A stretch of DNA of 64,000 nucleotides. Origin: Polyangiaceae bacterium. GTDB lineage: Bacteria > Myxococcota_A > Polyangia > Polyangiales > Polyangiaceae. This document shows positions 8,544-17,146 of the stretch, in pieces. The stretch is from assembly GCA_025936115.1 (NCBI GenBank), contig JAICTZ010000023.1:40936-104935 (forward strand), in the 5' to 3' direction. Each line of letters opens with the position of its first letter. The first letter of the stretch is position 1. The notes beneath the pieces are model-generated. The model saw only the letters and a list, made by a program, of their open reading frames with translations, had not been told where the DNA came from and made no database searches. Position numbers and translations under genes: made by a program.

Positions 8544-10013
8544 ATGTCACTGCGCGCTCTGACGTTCGGTCTGACCCTCGGCCTTACGCTGGTGCTCGCT
8601 GGTTGCACGGACGCGGCGGACGCCACGCTGCCCACGGGGCTCGTGCAAGACCCCATCGTCGGCGGACAGCCGGATTCGATGAGTCATAGCGTCGTGGGCA
8701 TTCTCACGCGTGAGGGCGAGCTGTGCTCCGGTTCGCTCATTCTGCCGAACCTCGTGCTGACGGCGCGGCACTGCGTGGCCACGCTCTCGAGCGGCGAGTC
8801 CGTGCAGTGCGGCGTGTCGACGTTCGGCTCGGTGCATCCGGCGAATGACTTCGCCGTTTCCTGGGACGACAATCTCACGGGCAACGTCGATAGTGCGTCG
8901 GTCTACCACGCGAGTGCGGTGCGCGTGCCGAGCGAGGCCGGAGTGTGCGGCAACGATATCGCGCTGATCGAGCTCTCCACGAACGTGCCCGCCGAGCAGG
9001 CGACGCCGCTCGTGCCTCGCATCGATTCGGCACCGATGAACAACGAAGTCTTCGACGCCGTCGGCTACGGGCTCACCGATCCGAACGACCAGCTCGGGAC
9101 CACGGCCGGCAGGCGTATGCGTTTCAACGGCGCACACGTGACCTGCGTCGGCACGGCGTGTGGCTCCCTCGGCGGGGTCGCGTCGGAGTGGGGCGCCAAT
9201 GCGCCGGTGTGCAGCGGCGATTCAGGAGGACCGGCGCTCGATTCCGCCGGCCGGGTCATTGGCACCACGTCGCGCGGCCCGCAGGCGTGTAACTTCGTGG
9301 TCTACACCGGCGTGAGCACCTGGAAGTCCTTCATCGTCGACGGGGCGACGACCGCCGCGACCGACGGCGGTTACACGCCTCCCAGCTGGGTGACGGGGAC
9401 GAGCACGGGGGCCGGCGGCATGTCGAGCGGCGGCAGAAGCGGTATGTCGCAAGGCGGCTCGTCGAGCGGCGGCGCGTCGAGCGGTGGGCGAAGCGGCGCA
9501 GCTCAAGGCGGCACTTCGAGCGCTGGACGAAGCGCCACGTCGCAAGCCGGCATGTCGAACGGCGGACGAAGCGGCATGTCTCAGGGTGGAGCGTCGAGCG
9601 GCGGAAGAACCGGCGTACCTCAGGGCGGCGCGTTCGGCCGTGGCGGCACCGGGGGCGTGAGCGGCACGTCCGGCGGCGGGCGAAGCGGCATGTCTCAAGG
9701 CGGCGCGCCGAGCACGGCGGGCTCGGGCGCCCCCGGTGGCGGCCCCAACATCGCCGGGACCGGCGGAGCGTCGGGTACCGCAGGCGCGAGCGTGGCGGGC
9801 GCCGGCACCAAAGCGATGAACGGTAGCGCGGGTACGCGCTCGGGCGCGTCGGGGAGCGGAGCCGTGCCGACGACACCGCCGCTCGATACGGGCTGCGGCT
9901 GCCGGATGGCGCAGAGCTCGACGCCCGCGGGCTTCGAGCGCTGGTCGCTGCTACTGGCGGCGTGCGCCGCAGCCGCACGCCGTCGAAAACGCGTGCTCCG
10001 ACCCGGTGTGTGA
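8544..10013 (+). CDS. Trypsin-like (S1) protease with Gly/Ser repeats and MYXO-CTERM tail
   Basis: A 489-residue exported protease. It has a lipoprotein-like signal (LVLAGC), a propeptide-like stretch, then IVGGQPD, the usual mature N-terminus of trypsins. The triad is His76 (LTARHC), Asp138 (GNDIAL) and Ser227 (CSGDSGGP). After residue 285 comes a run of repeats around SGGRSGMSQGG, about 170 residues long. The protein ends in DTGCGCRM, a hydrophobic segment and an Arg/Lys cluster (AAARRRKR), which fits the MYXO-CTERM surface-sorting signal. Carrying both a lipobox and a C-terminal signal is unusual. ATG 8544, behind a purine-rich GAAGAG, is preferred over ATG 8517. Confidence 0.93.
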   Translation: MSLRALTFGLTLGLTLVLAGCTDAADATLPTGLVQDPIVGGQPDSMSHSVVGILTREGELCSGSLILPNLVLTARHCVATLSSGESVQCGVSTFGSVHPANDFAVSWDDNLTGNVDSASVYHASAVRVPSEAGVCGNDIALIELSTNVPAEQATPLVPRIDSAPMNNEVFDAVGYGLTDPNDQLGTTAGRRMRFNGAHVTCVGTACGSLGGVASEWGANAPVCSGDSGGPALDSAGRVIGTTSRGPQACNFVVYTGVSTWKSFIVDGATTAATDGGYTPPSWVTGTSTGAGGMSSGGRSGMSQGGSSSGGASSGGRSGAAQGGTSSAGRSATSQAGMSNGGRSGMSQGGASSGGRTGVPQGGAFGRGGTGGVSGTSGGGRSGMSQGGAPSTAGSGAPGGGPNIAGTGGASGTAGASVAGAGTKAMNGSAGTRSGASGSGAVPTTPPLDTGCGCRMAQSSTPAGFERWSLLLAACAAAARRRKRVLRPGV

Positions 10014-10173
10014 CCTTTTGCATCAGCGCGGCGGGCAACGGCTGCAACTCGAGCGCCGTACACGGATCGGGGTGTGAGCCCAGTGAGCACAAGCTGCGCA
10101 TTTGCCCTAATGCGGGCGCCTCGGAGTGCCGTTGAGGGGGCTGTAACGGGAGAGAGCCCGGGAACAGACCCCC

Positions 10174-10509
10174 ATGAGCCAAAAGAAGTACAAACTTTTC
10201 GGCGACGCCTCGAAGCTCGCCAGCGTGGCGCTCGATTTCGGCGTCGAGCAGGTGCCGCTCACGCAACGCAGCCACCCGGCCGCCCGCGCCGTGTACGGCT
10301 ATACCGCGCTGCGCCTGGCGGCCGAGCTGCTCGCCACCTTCGCCCGCAAGCAGATGACGCCCAAGGAGCACGCCCGCATGCTGCGCAAGGTCGAACGCGA
10401 GGTGCTTGCGCCGATGCGTGAGAGCATCGAGCGAGTGACCCCCGAACGCGCGACGGGCGCCGCGATCGTCGCTGCCGCGCTCCGGGCGGAGCTCAACGAG
10501 CGCGGCTAG
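10174..10509 (+). CDS. Hypothetical protein, 111 aa
   Basis: A small Ala/Arg/Glu-rich, probably all-helical protein with no signal peptide or membrane segment and no recognised family. Codon third positions are mostly G or C, as in neighbouring genes, and ATG 10174 follows a purine-rich stretch (GGGAGAGAGCCCGGG). The frame on the opposite strand here is longer but reads as Arg-rich noise. It stands alone between the protease and the converging methyltransferase gene; nothing around it suggests a role. Confidence 0.55.
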   Translation: MSQKKYKLFGDASKLASVALDFGVEQVPLTQRSHPAARAVYGYTALRLAAELLATFARKQMTPKEHARMLRKVEREVLAPMRESIERVTPERATGAAIVAAALRAELNERG

Positions 10510-10584
10510 CTCGGCCGAGCGCTGCTCGTCGGGGCGATCACTCGGGCGTTCGCGCGCACGCAAACTCGTCGGGGCAGCCCGTGA

Positions 10585-11430
10585 TCACGCCTTCTGCGCG
10601 ATCACGATACGCAGGTGCCGTATCCCGCGCGCGTCTCTACCAAGCTTCGCGGACAGCGTTTTCGCGATCGTCGCGACATCCCGATCCTCGAGCACCCGGA
10701 AGCCGTGCTGCTCGAGCAAGCCGCGCATCGCGTGTGGCGTGAAAACGGAGCGGAACGGCTCGCCCACACGCCTGACGGCGAGCCCTACGACCCAGAGCAG
10801 CAGCGCCGGGCTGATGTACGCGATCATCAGGCGGCTGCCCGGCGCCGAGCGGCGCATGACTATCTCGAGCGTCGCTTCGACCTCGGCGCGCGTGAGGTAC
10901 ATGACGACGCCTTCCCAGATCCAGTTCGTGGGCTCGGTTTGAACGTGCCGAGCGGCGGCGAGCGCAGACTCGAGGTCGTCGCGCGTGAAATCGACGGGAA
11001 CGAAGCGGAGCTCGCGGGCGAGTGCCGTCAGCGTTTCGCTGCGCGCGCGCTTGTCCCGCTGAGTATCAGGATGATCGACTTCGAAGACGACGGTGTCCCG
11101 GAGCTCGGGCATGCGGAAGGCGCGCCCGTCGAGCCCGCTGCCGAGGATGACGAGTTGAGGCGCCGGCGCCGCACGCACGGCTTCGTCGATCGCGACGGTG
11201 CGCGCCACCATCATGCTCGCGCGCTTCTCGAGAAACGTCCGTTCGACCCGTTCGCGCCGTGTCTTCGGCTGCGCGCCCGCGCGAGCGAGCTCGACGCGCG
11301 CGCGGGCCTCGGCGGGTAACAGCACGAGCGCGGTCGGATCGGAGAACTGCTCGACGTCGGTAGTGCCGTGAGCCATGGCGCGTGCCATGCACACGAGTTC
11401 GGCGGTTTTGCTTCCGGTTCCGGGTTTCAC
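10585..11430 (-). CDS. SAM-dependent methyltransferase of the leucine-carboxyl-methyltransferase (TIGR00027/Tcmp_N) type
   Basis: A 281-residue protein starting at GTG 11430. Features are the N-terminal basic segment with EKRASMMVARTVAID, the SAM-binding motif QLVILGSGLDGRAFRMPEL, FEVDHPDTQRDKRAR, FVPVDFTRDDL and WIWEGVVMYLTRAEVEATL. This is the order seen in the PPM1/Tcmp_N group, which methylates carboxyl or hydroxyl groups of small molecules in actinobacteria and myxobacteria. It lies 27 bp after an ABC-2 permease and is probably the last gene of an operon (ATPase, permease, methyltransferase). It may modify the exported compound; the substrate is unknown. Confidence 0.85.
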   Translation of the reverse strand: MKPGTGSKTAELVCMARAMAHGTTDVEQFSDPTALVLLPAEARARVELARAGAQPKTRRERVERTFLEKRASMMVARTVAIDEAVRAAPAPQLVILGSGLDGRAFRMPELRDTVVFEVDHPDTQRDKRARSETLTALARELRFVPVDFTRDDLESALAAARHVQTEPTNWIWEGVVMYLTRAEVEATLEIVMRRSAPGSRLMIAYISPALLLWVVGLAVRRVGEPFRSVFTPHAMRGLLEQHGFRVLEDRDVATIAKTLSAKLGRDARGIRHLRIVIAQKA

Positions 11431-11457
11431 GGGTCGAAGGGTAGCCGAACCGTCGGC

Positions 11458-12219
11458 TCACGGCTTCAGGCGGTACCCCGTCTTGAAGATCCAGCGCACG
11501 GCGAGCAAGCAAAGGACGAGGAACACGAACGTCATTGCGAGACTGAGCTCGACGCCGACATCGGACTGGCCGTAAAAGCTCCAGCGAAAGCCGCTCACCA
11601 AGTAGACGACGGGATTGAACAGCGTGATCTTCTGCCAGACGGGCGGAAGCATATGAATCGAGTAGAAGCTGCCGCCGAGGAAGGTGAGGGGCGTGACGAC
11701 CAAAAGTGGAATGAGTTGGAGCTTTTCGAAGCTGTCGGCCCAGACGCCGATCACGAAGCCGAACAAACTGAAGGTGACCGACGTGAGCACCAAAAAAGCC
11801 ACCATCCACGCTGGGTGTTGCACGCCGAAGGGCACGAACAGCCGCGCGGTCACGAGAATGATGACGCCCAGCATGACGGACTTCGTGGCTGCGGCGCCCA
11901 CGTAGCCTGCGACGATCTCGAATGCCGAGATCGGAGCCGAGAGCACCTCGTAAATCGTGCCGGAGAAGCGCGGCATGTAGATGCCGAACGACGCGTTCGA
12001 GATGCTTTGACCGAGGATTGCGAGCATCGTGAGACCGGGGACGATGAACGCGCCGTAGCTCACGCCGTCGATCGCGTGCATGTGGGTGCCGATCGCCGAG
12101 CCGAACACCACGAAGTACAGCGAGGTGGAGAGCACGGGCGAGAGGATGCTCTGCATCAGCGTGCGAAAAGTCCGCGCCATTTCGAATTCGTAGATGGCGC
12201 GGACGGCCCGGAGGTTCAT
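11458..12219 (-). CDS. ABC-2 type transport permease
   Basis: A 253-residue inner-membrane protein with about six hydrophobic segments. It is similar in layout to YadH/NodJ-type permeases (PGLTMLAILGQSISNASFG, LGGSFYSIHMLPPVWQ, NPVVYLVSGFRW). Its ATG overlaps the stop of the upstream ATPase gene (ATGA at 12216-12219), so the two subunits are translationally coupled and form one exporter. Exporters of this family move drugs, lipids or polysaccharides; the cargo cannot be deduced. Confidence 0.9.
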   Translation of the reverse strand: MNLRAVRAIYEFEMARTFRTLMQSILSPVLSTSLYFVVFGSAIGTHMHAIDGVSYGAFIVPGLTMLAILGQSISNASFGIYMPRFSGTIYEVLSAPISAFEIVAGYVGAAATKSVMLGVIILVTARLFVPFGVQHPAWMVAFLVLTSVTFSLFGFVIGVWADSFEKLQLIPLLVVTPLTFLGGSFYSIHMLPPVWQKITLFNPVVYLVSGFRWSFYGQSDVGVELSLAMTFVFLVLCLLAVRWIFKTGYRLKP

Positions 12220-13151
12220 GGCGTGCTCACGAGCCGAACGAAGATGTCCTCGAGCGAGCTTTCGCGCGTCGCGAGATCCTTGAACTCGAGTCCGAGCTCG
12301 CCCAGCCGCCGCAACAGGCCGGACACGTTGCCGTCGTGGCCGCGCCGGTCGAACGTGTAGACGAGCTCCGTTCCGTTCCCCGAGAGCTCGAGCGGCTCGC
12401 CCGCGAGCGCTTCGGGTAGCTCTGCGAGCGGTCGCGTGAGGGACAACGTGAGTTGCCGCTTGCCGAGCTTCTTCATCAACGTCGTCTTTTCCTCCACGAG
12501 CACGAGCTCACCCTTGTTGATGACGCCCACGCGGTCGGCCATCTCTTCGGCTTCGTCGATGTAATGCGTGGTCAATATGATGGTCGTTCCGTCGGCGCGG
12601 AGCGCACGCACGAGGTCCCACATCTGCCGGCGGAGCTCGACATCGACTCCCGCCGTCGGCTCGTCCAAAAACAAGATCTTCGGCTCGTGCGCGAGTGCTT
12701 TCGCGATCATCACTCGCCGCTTCATGCCCCCCGACAGCGTCATGATCTTGGAATTTCGCTTGTCCGTGAGCGAAAGCTCGCGCAATAGCTTGTCGAGGTA
12801 GGCGGAGTTCGGCGCCTTTCCGAAGAGCCCTCGGCTGAAGCTCACCGTACTCCACACGGTCTCGAACAGATCCGTCGTGATCTCCTGCGGTACGAGCCCG
12901 ATCTCCGCTCGCACTCGGCGGAACTCCTTCACTACGTCTCTGCCATCGGCGAGCACGGTGCCTTCGCTCGCCGTCACGATCCCGCAAACGACGTTGATGA
13001 GCGTCGTCTTGCCGGCGCCGTTCGGCCCGAGCAGGGCGAAGATCTCGCCCCGTTCGATTTCGAGCTCGACGTTCTTGAGCGCTTGGTAGCCTGAGGCGTA
13101 ACGCTTGCCGACGTTTCGAATGGAGATGGCGGCGGGCACGAGTGGCGGCAT
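12216..13151 (-). CDS. ABC transporter ATP-binding protein (drug/polysaccharide exporter type)
   Basis: A 311-residue ATPase. Walker A is GPNGAGKTT, signature LSGGM, Walker B ILFLDEP, switch His in LTTHYIDEAEEM. After about residue 220 a C-terminal regulatory segment ends in SLEDIFVRLVST, typical of ABC-2 exporters. ATG 13151 (MPPLVPAAISIRNVGKRY) is the natural start. The open frame continues upstream to 13613, but that part has no family similarity and overlaps the divergent kinase gene. It heads the ATPase-permease-methyltransferase operon. Confidence 0.93.
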   Translation of the reverse strand: MPPLVPAAISIRNVGKRYASGYQALKNVELEIERGEIFALLGPNGAGKTTLINVVCGIVTASEGTVLADGRDVVKEFRRVRAEIGLVPQEITTDLFETVWSTVSFSRGLFGKAPNSAYLDKLLRELSLTDKRNSKIMTLSGGMKRRVMIAKALAHEPKILFLDEPTAGVDVELRRQMWDLVRALRADGTTIILTTHYIDEAEEMADRVGVINKGELVLVEEKTTLMKKLGKRQLTLSLTRPLAELPEALAGEPLELSGNGTELVYTFDRRGHDGNVSGLLRRLGELGLEFKDLATRESSLEDIFVRLVSTP

Positions 13152-13247
13152 GCTAGCTGCTCGCCGCGCGCTGGGCCACGACCCAAGCCGGTTGTCTTCG
13201 GCACCCACGCCGAGCATAGTCGAGCGCGTCGCTGGCGGCCGCTTCGG

Positions 13248-15518
13248 ATGGGGTGGCTCGCACGCGGCCAGGCGCTGCGGCTGATCATGGATTTCGCGTT
13301 CGTCGAAGAAGTCCCGGTTTTCTGTTACGTCGTCCGACGCGAAGGCGACGACTTCATCCTGGTTCAGCTGAACGCAGCCGCACGCAAGCGGAGTCCCGCC
13401 CTGCTGGCGTTCATCGGCCGTCCCTTGACGGAGCTCTACAGCGACCAGCCGGCCGTTCGCGCTGCCGCCCTGCAGAGCGTGGAGACGAGCACGACGGTCG
13501 AGCACGACGTCCCCTTTCGCAGGCACAACCGCACGGAAGCGACCGAATGGCTGCGGCTCCGCTACGTGCCGATGCCAGAGGACTTCGTGCTCATCTACGT
13601 GCTCGAGCTGCATCGCCCCGAGATGTCGGAAACGGCGCTGAGCGAGAGTGAGTCCCGGTACCAGAGTCTCGTCGCCTCACTCCCGGACGCGGTGATGCTG
13701 TGCGGTGCCGACGGCCGCGTGCTCTTTTGCAACGACGTGGCGCTCGAACTTTTCGGAGCGGCGAGCCACGCCGATCTGCTCGGCAAGAGCGATGTCCTGG
13801 GGCCCGAGGTGATGGTGCGTGACGAAGCGGGCGCGCCGGTCGACGTCACCAATGTGCCGAGTCTGCGGGTGATCCGGACCGGCACGCCGGAGCGCGGCCA
13901 GATCTACTCCTTTGAGCGCGTCGCTCAGGTGCGCTGGATGCGTGTTGCCGCTCAACCGATCCGCACGGCGGACGGCCGAGTCACGGGCTCGGTCACGACC
14001 TTCACGGACGTAACCGAGCGGGTGACGGCGCAGACGGCGCTCCGTGAGAGCGCGGCGCGGCTCGAGCTCGCGCTCGCCTCCGCGCGCATGGGCGTTTGGG
14101 AGTACGAGCCTCTGACCGACCGTGGCTGGTGGTCGTCGAACCTCTCCGACATCTTCCACGTCGGTCGCGAGAGCCGCGGCCTCGCCAGCTTCCTCGAGTG
14201 CGTGCATCCGGACGACCGCGCCGGCTTCGAGGAACGGGTGGGCGCCATCAGCGGGGGACAGCACGGCCAGACCTACGAACACGAATTTCGTATCGTCGGT
14301 GACGACGGCGTCGTGCGCTGGGCGCGGACGCACGGCCAGCTCACCGTCGATGGTTCACGACGCATGCTCGTCGGCACGTCGATGGACATCACCGAACAAC
14401 GCCGGCTCGAGGAGCGACTCCACCTCGCGAGTCGGCTCGAAAGCATCGGGCGGCTCGCGGGCGGCGTGGCGCACGACTTCAACAACCTGCTCGCGGCGAT
14501 GCTCGGCTCGCTCGATCTCATCGACGCTGAGGTCGGCGAGGAGGTGCAGAAGGATCTTGCCACGATTCGTCACAGCGCTCTCCGCGCTCGCGACCTCACC
14601 CGGCAGCTGCTCGCCTTCGCGCGCAAACAACCCGTGACGTGGCAGATCGTGGATCTCGGCGTTCTCGTGCGTGACGTGCAGCTCTTGTTCCGGCGACTTG
14701 CGGGTCCGCGCATCGAAATCACGATCGTCACGCTCGACGAGCCGCTCGTCAGCGCCGATCCGACGCTGCTCGAGCAGGTGCTCGTGAATTTGGTGGTCAA
14801 TGCGCGCGACGCCATGCCCGACGGCGGACGTCTCGAAATCCGTGTCGAAAACGGCCCGCCCGATCCCGTGAGCGCACCGCACGGCACCGCCTGCCTCAGC
14901 GTCACCGACTCCGGTGTCGGCATGGACGAGGCCACGCGCGCGCGCGTTTTCGAGCCGTTTTTCACGACCAAGGCTCAAGGCACCGGACTCGGCCTCGCGA
15001 GCAGCTACGGCATCATCCAGCAGCACGGCGGCGACGTCCGCGTCGAGAGCGCGCCGTCGCGTGGGACGCGCTTCATCGTGACGTTGCCTCGTGTCGCGCC
15101 AGGGACCGACGCCCAGCAGAAAACGACACGCCCGTCGTCGTCCGTTCCCGCGCAAGGCACGGTCCTGGTGGTCGACGACGAGGACGCCGTGCGCCAGACG
15201 AGCACTCGCCTCGTCCAGAGCCTCGGCTACGTCGCGCTCGAGGCGAGCGACGGAGTCGAAGCCAGGGCGCACGTCAGCGCGCACGTCGGGCACATCGACA
15301 TCCTACTTTGCGACATCGCCATGCCAGGCGAAGACGGGCGCGAGCTCGCCGCCGAGCTCGTCGCGCTGAGGCCCGAGCTCCGGGTGGTGTTCATGTCCGG
15401 CTACTCGAGCGACATGCCGGACATCCGTGTCGAAGGAGCGCTCTTCTTACAGAAGCCCTTCGACCGTGAAGAGCTCGCCGAACGACTCGCCACGGCGAAT
15501 CTGAAGCCCGCGCACTAA
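13248..15518 (+). CDS. Hybrid sensor histidine kinase (PAS domains, HisKA, HATPase, receiver)
   Basis: A 756-residue soluble kinase without membrane segments. Order: a PAS-like N-terminal region (1-125), a PAS domain (about 135-262), another PAS/PAC (about 275-390, PGDH-like closing ITEQRRLEERLHLA), HisKA with His409 (GGVAHDFNNLL), HATPase (NLVVNARDAMPDGG, DSGVGMDE, FEPFFTTKAQGTGLGLA), and a C-terminal receiver with Asp689 (LLCDIAMPGEDG) and Lys in LQKPF. The terminal receiver on an NtrB-like kinase is common in myxobacteria, with phosphate passed on to a separate partner. No partner gene is adjacent. An alternative start is ATG 13287. It is divergent from the ABC operon across 96 bp. Confidence 0.93.
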   Translation: MGWLARGQALRLIMDFAFVEEVPVFCYVVRREGDDFILVQLNAAARKRSPALLAFIGRPLTELYSDQPAVRAAALQSVETSTTVEHDVPFRRHNRTEATEWLRLRYVPMPEDFVLIYVLELHRPEMSETALSESESRYQSLVASLPDAVMLCGADGRVLFCNDVALELFGAASHADLLGKSDVLGPEVMVRDEAGAPVDVTNVPSLRVIRTGTPERGQIYSFERVAQVRWMRVAAQPIRTADGRVTGSVTTFTDVTERVTAQTALRESAARLELALASARMGVWEYEPLTDRGWWSSNLSDIFHVGRESRGLASFLECVHPDDRAGFEERVGAISGGQHGQTYEHEFRIVGDDGVVRWARTHGQLTVDGSRRMLVGTSMDITEQRRLEERLHLASRLESIGRLAGGVAHDFNNLLAAMLGSLDLIDAEVGEEVQKDLATIRHSALRARDLTRQLLAFARKQPVTWQIVDLGVLVRDVQLLFRRLAGPRIEITIVTLDEPLVSADPTLLEQVLVNLVVNARDAMPDGGRLEIRVENGPPDPVSAPHGTACLSVTDSGVGMDEATRARVFEPFFTTKAQGTGLGLASSYGIIQQHGGDVRVESAPSRGTRFIVTLPRVAPGTDAQQKTTRPSSSVPAQGTVLVVDDEDAVRQTSTRLVQSLGYVALEASDGVEARAHVSAHVGHIDILLCDIAMPGEDGRELAAELVALRPELRVVFMSGYSSDMPDIRVEGALFLQKPFDREELAERLATANLKPAH

Positions 15519-15530
15519 CCGGCGAAAGCG

Positions 15531-17087
15531 TCAGCTGCTCGGGACTTTCCTGCGTCGCCAGCGCGCCGCCGCGAGAGCCGCAAAGGCGAGCGCAGCAGCG
15601 GCGTGAGACATACCGCCCGCGCTGCCTCCTGCGACGCACCCGCATCCGCCCCCGTCTGCGCCGTTGGCTGGTTTGACGCCACCGGACGTTCCGCTGGTAG
15701 GGGCGGAGCCGCCAGGAGACATAGCGCCGCCGACTCCGGGCTGCCCGCCCGTGGCCCCGTCGACCGTGCCGACGACGCCGGCTTGACTCGGCGCGCCCGC
15801 GCTTGGTTTTCCTCCGCCACTCGCTGGCGGCATCCCGCCGGAGCCAGCCATTTCGGCCGTACCGCCGCCCCCGGCGTGGCCAGCGCCGCTGCCGGCAGCG
15901 CCCGATACGGCGCCGCCCGCGTTGTTCGTGCCGCTGGCGCCCGGCAGACCACCCGCGCCCGTACCCGCACCCGCACGGCCTCCACTCGGCCCAACACCAC
16001 CGCCGTCACCGGCGCTCCGGCCTGCCATCCCGCCGAGCCCATTGCCACCGGCACCCGTGCCGCCCATGCCGCCCATTCCGCCCATTCCGCACGCCACCGT
16101 TTCGGGATCCGCCGCGCTCGCGGTGTCGAGGCCGAAGTACGCGGCGACGGCGTTCCCGTCGAACGCCACCGCGTGCGCCACACCAGAAAGAGCAAACGTT
16201 TCGTAGACGGTGTAGCCGCAGGCGTTCTTCCAGAACTGGTGGGTCGTGCCGCTCTTCGGCATGTCGCTGCCGGTCGGCGTTTCGCTCAGTCCGAGCAGAT
16301 TCGTCCACTCCTTCACGTCCTCGGCGAGGTTCTTGAAGTTGAGGGTCGTGTCGGCCGTACCGTGCCAATGCTGGAGGCGCGGTCGGTGGCCCGTGTAGCC
16401 CGGATAATACGAGCGAACGAGATCGCCCCAGGCCTGCCCCGTCTTGGTTACGCTGCCATCGGCGCAAGAGCCGCTCCACTGCGCCGTGGAACCATTGCCC
16501 GTCACGTCGTTGTAGCCTGCGGCCCAGCAACCGCAGGGCACTCCCATCAGCGATACGCCCGCCATGAACACGTCCGGATAAACACCGAGCAGTGCCTCCG
16601 TCATGATGCCGCCCGACGAGCCACCGACGGAGTAGACCCGGCTAGCATCGGCTCCGTACTTGGAGATCGTGTACTTCACCATTTGCACGACGGCCCCCGT
16701 GTCGCCGCCGCCGCCGTGGGTGAGGGAACGCGTTGACCCGGCGTCCCAACAATTTTCACCCGTCGCCTCGGGAAAGATCAGAATGAAGCCGGTCTTGTCG
16801 GCAATCGAAACTAGGGTGCTCATCTCGCTGTAGGTGCTCTGCGCGGTTCCCTGACAGTGATGAGGCGCAACGACGATGGGCGGCTTCGTCGCCAACTGCG
16901 CCGGCACGTACGTGTACATATTCACGTAGCTCGGCAGCCCGCTCGCGCCGGCCCACCAGTCGGTTTGGTTGACCTTCTGCATGGAGGCAGCGCCGGCGTT
17001 CGTCGCGATGAAAAGCCCGAGCGCGACCACGGCCCCGCCGACAGTCGAGGCCCGCGACCACGGCAACGTTGACCCACTACGGCTCAT
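15531..17087 (-). CDS. CE1/PHB-depolymerase-type esterase with MYXO-CTERM tail
   Basis: A 518-residue exported esterase. It has a long signal peptide ending NAGA-AS, a catalytic alpha/beta-hydrolase domain to about residue 325, a Gly/Ala spacer of 150 residues, then a tail GGGCGCVAGGSAGG, a hydrophobic stretch (AAAALAFAALAAA) and RWRRRK. Catalytic residues are Ser158 (GGSSGG), Asp246 (WHGTADTT) and His305 (SGVAHAV). The motifs PPIVVAPHHCQGTAQ and EATGENCWD match acetylxylan-esterase-like CE1 enzymes. The likely role is deacetylating plant xylan at the cell surface. It converges on the histidine kinase gene with 12 bp between them. Confidence 0.92.
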   Translation of the reverse strand: MSRSGSTLPWSRASTVGGAVVALGLFIATNAGAASMQKVNQTDWWAGASGLPSYVNMYTYVPAQLATKPPIVVAPHHCQGTAQSTYSEMSTLVSIADKTGFILIFPEATGENCWDAGSTRSLTHGGGGDTGAVVQMVKYTISKYGADASRVYSVGGSSGGIMTEALLGVYPDVFMAGVSLMGVPCGCWAAGYNDVTGNGSTAQWSGSCADGSVTKTGQAWGDLVRSYYPGYTGHRPRLQHWHGTADTTLNFKNLAEDVKEWTNLLGLSETPTGSDMPKSGTTHQFWKNACGYTVYETFALSGVAHAVAFDGNAVAAYFGLDTASAADPETVACGMGGMGGMGGTGAGGNGLGGMAGRSAGDGGGVGPSGGRAGAGTGAGGLPGASGTNNAGGAVSGAAGSGAGHAGGGGTAEMAGSGGMPPASGGGKPSAGAPSQAGVVGTVDGATGGQPGVGGAMSPGGSAPTSGTSGGVKPANGADGGGCGCVAGGSAGGMSHAAAALAFAALAAARWRRRKVPSS

Positions 17088-17146
17088 TCCGCGCAGTGGC
17101 CCGAGCGGGCGCGGTCCGTCACCTCGGCGCTCGTGCCGTGACGCCG

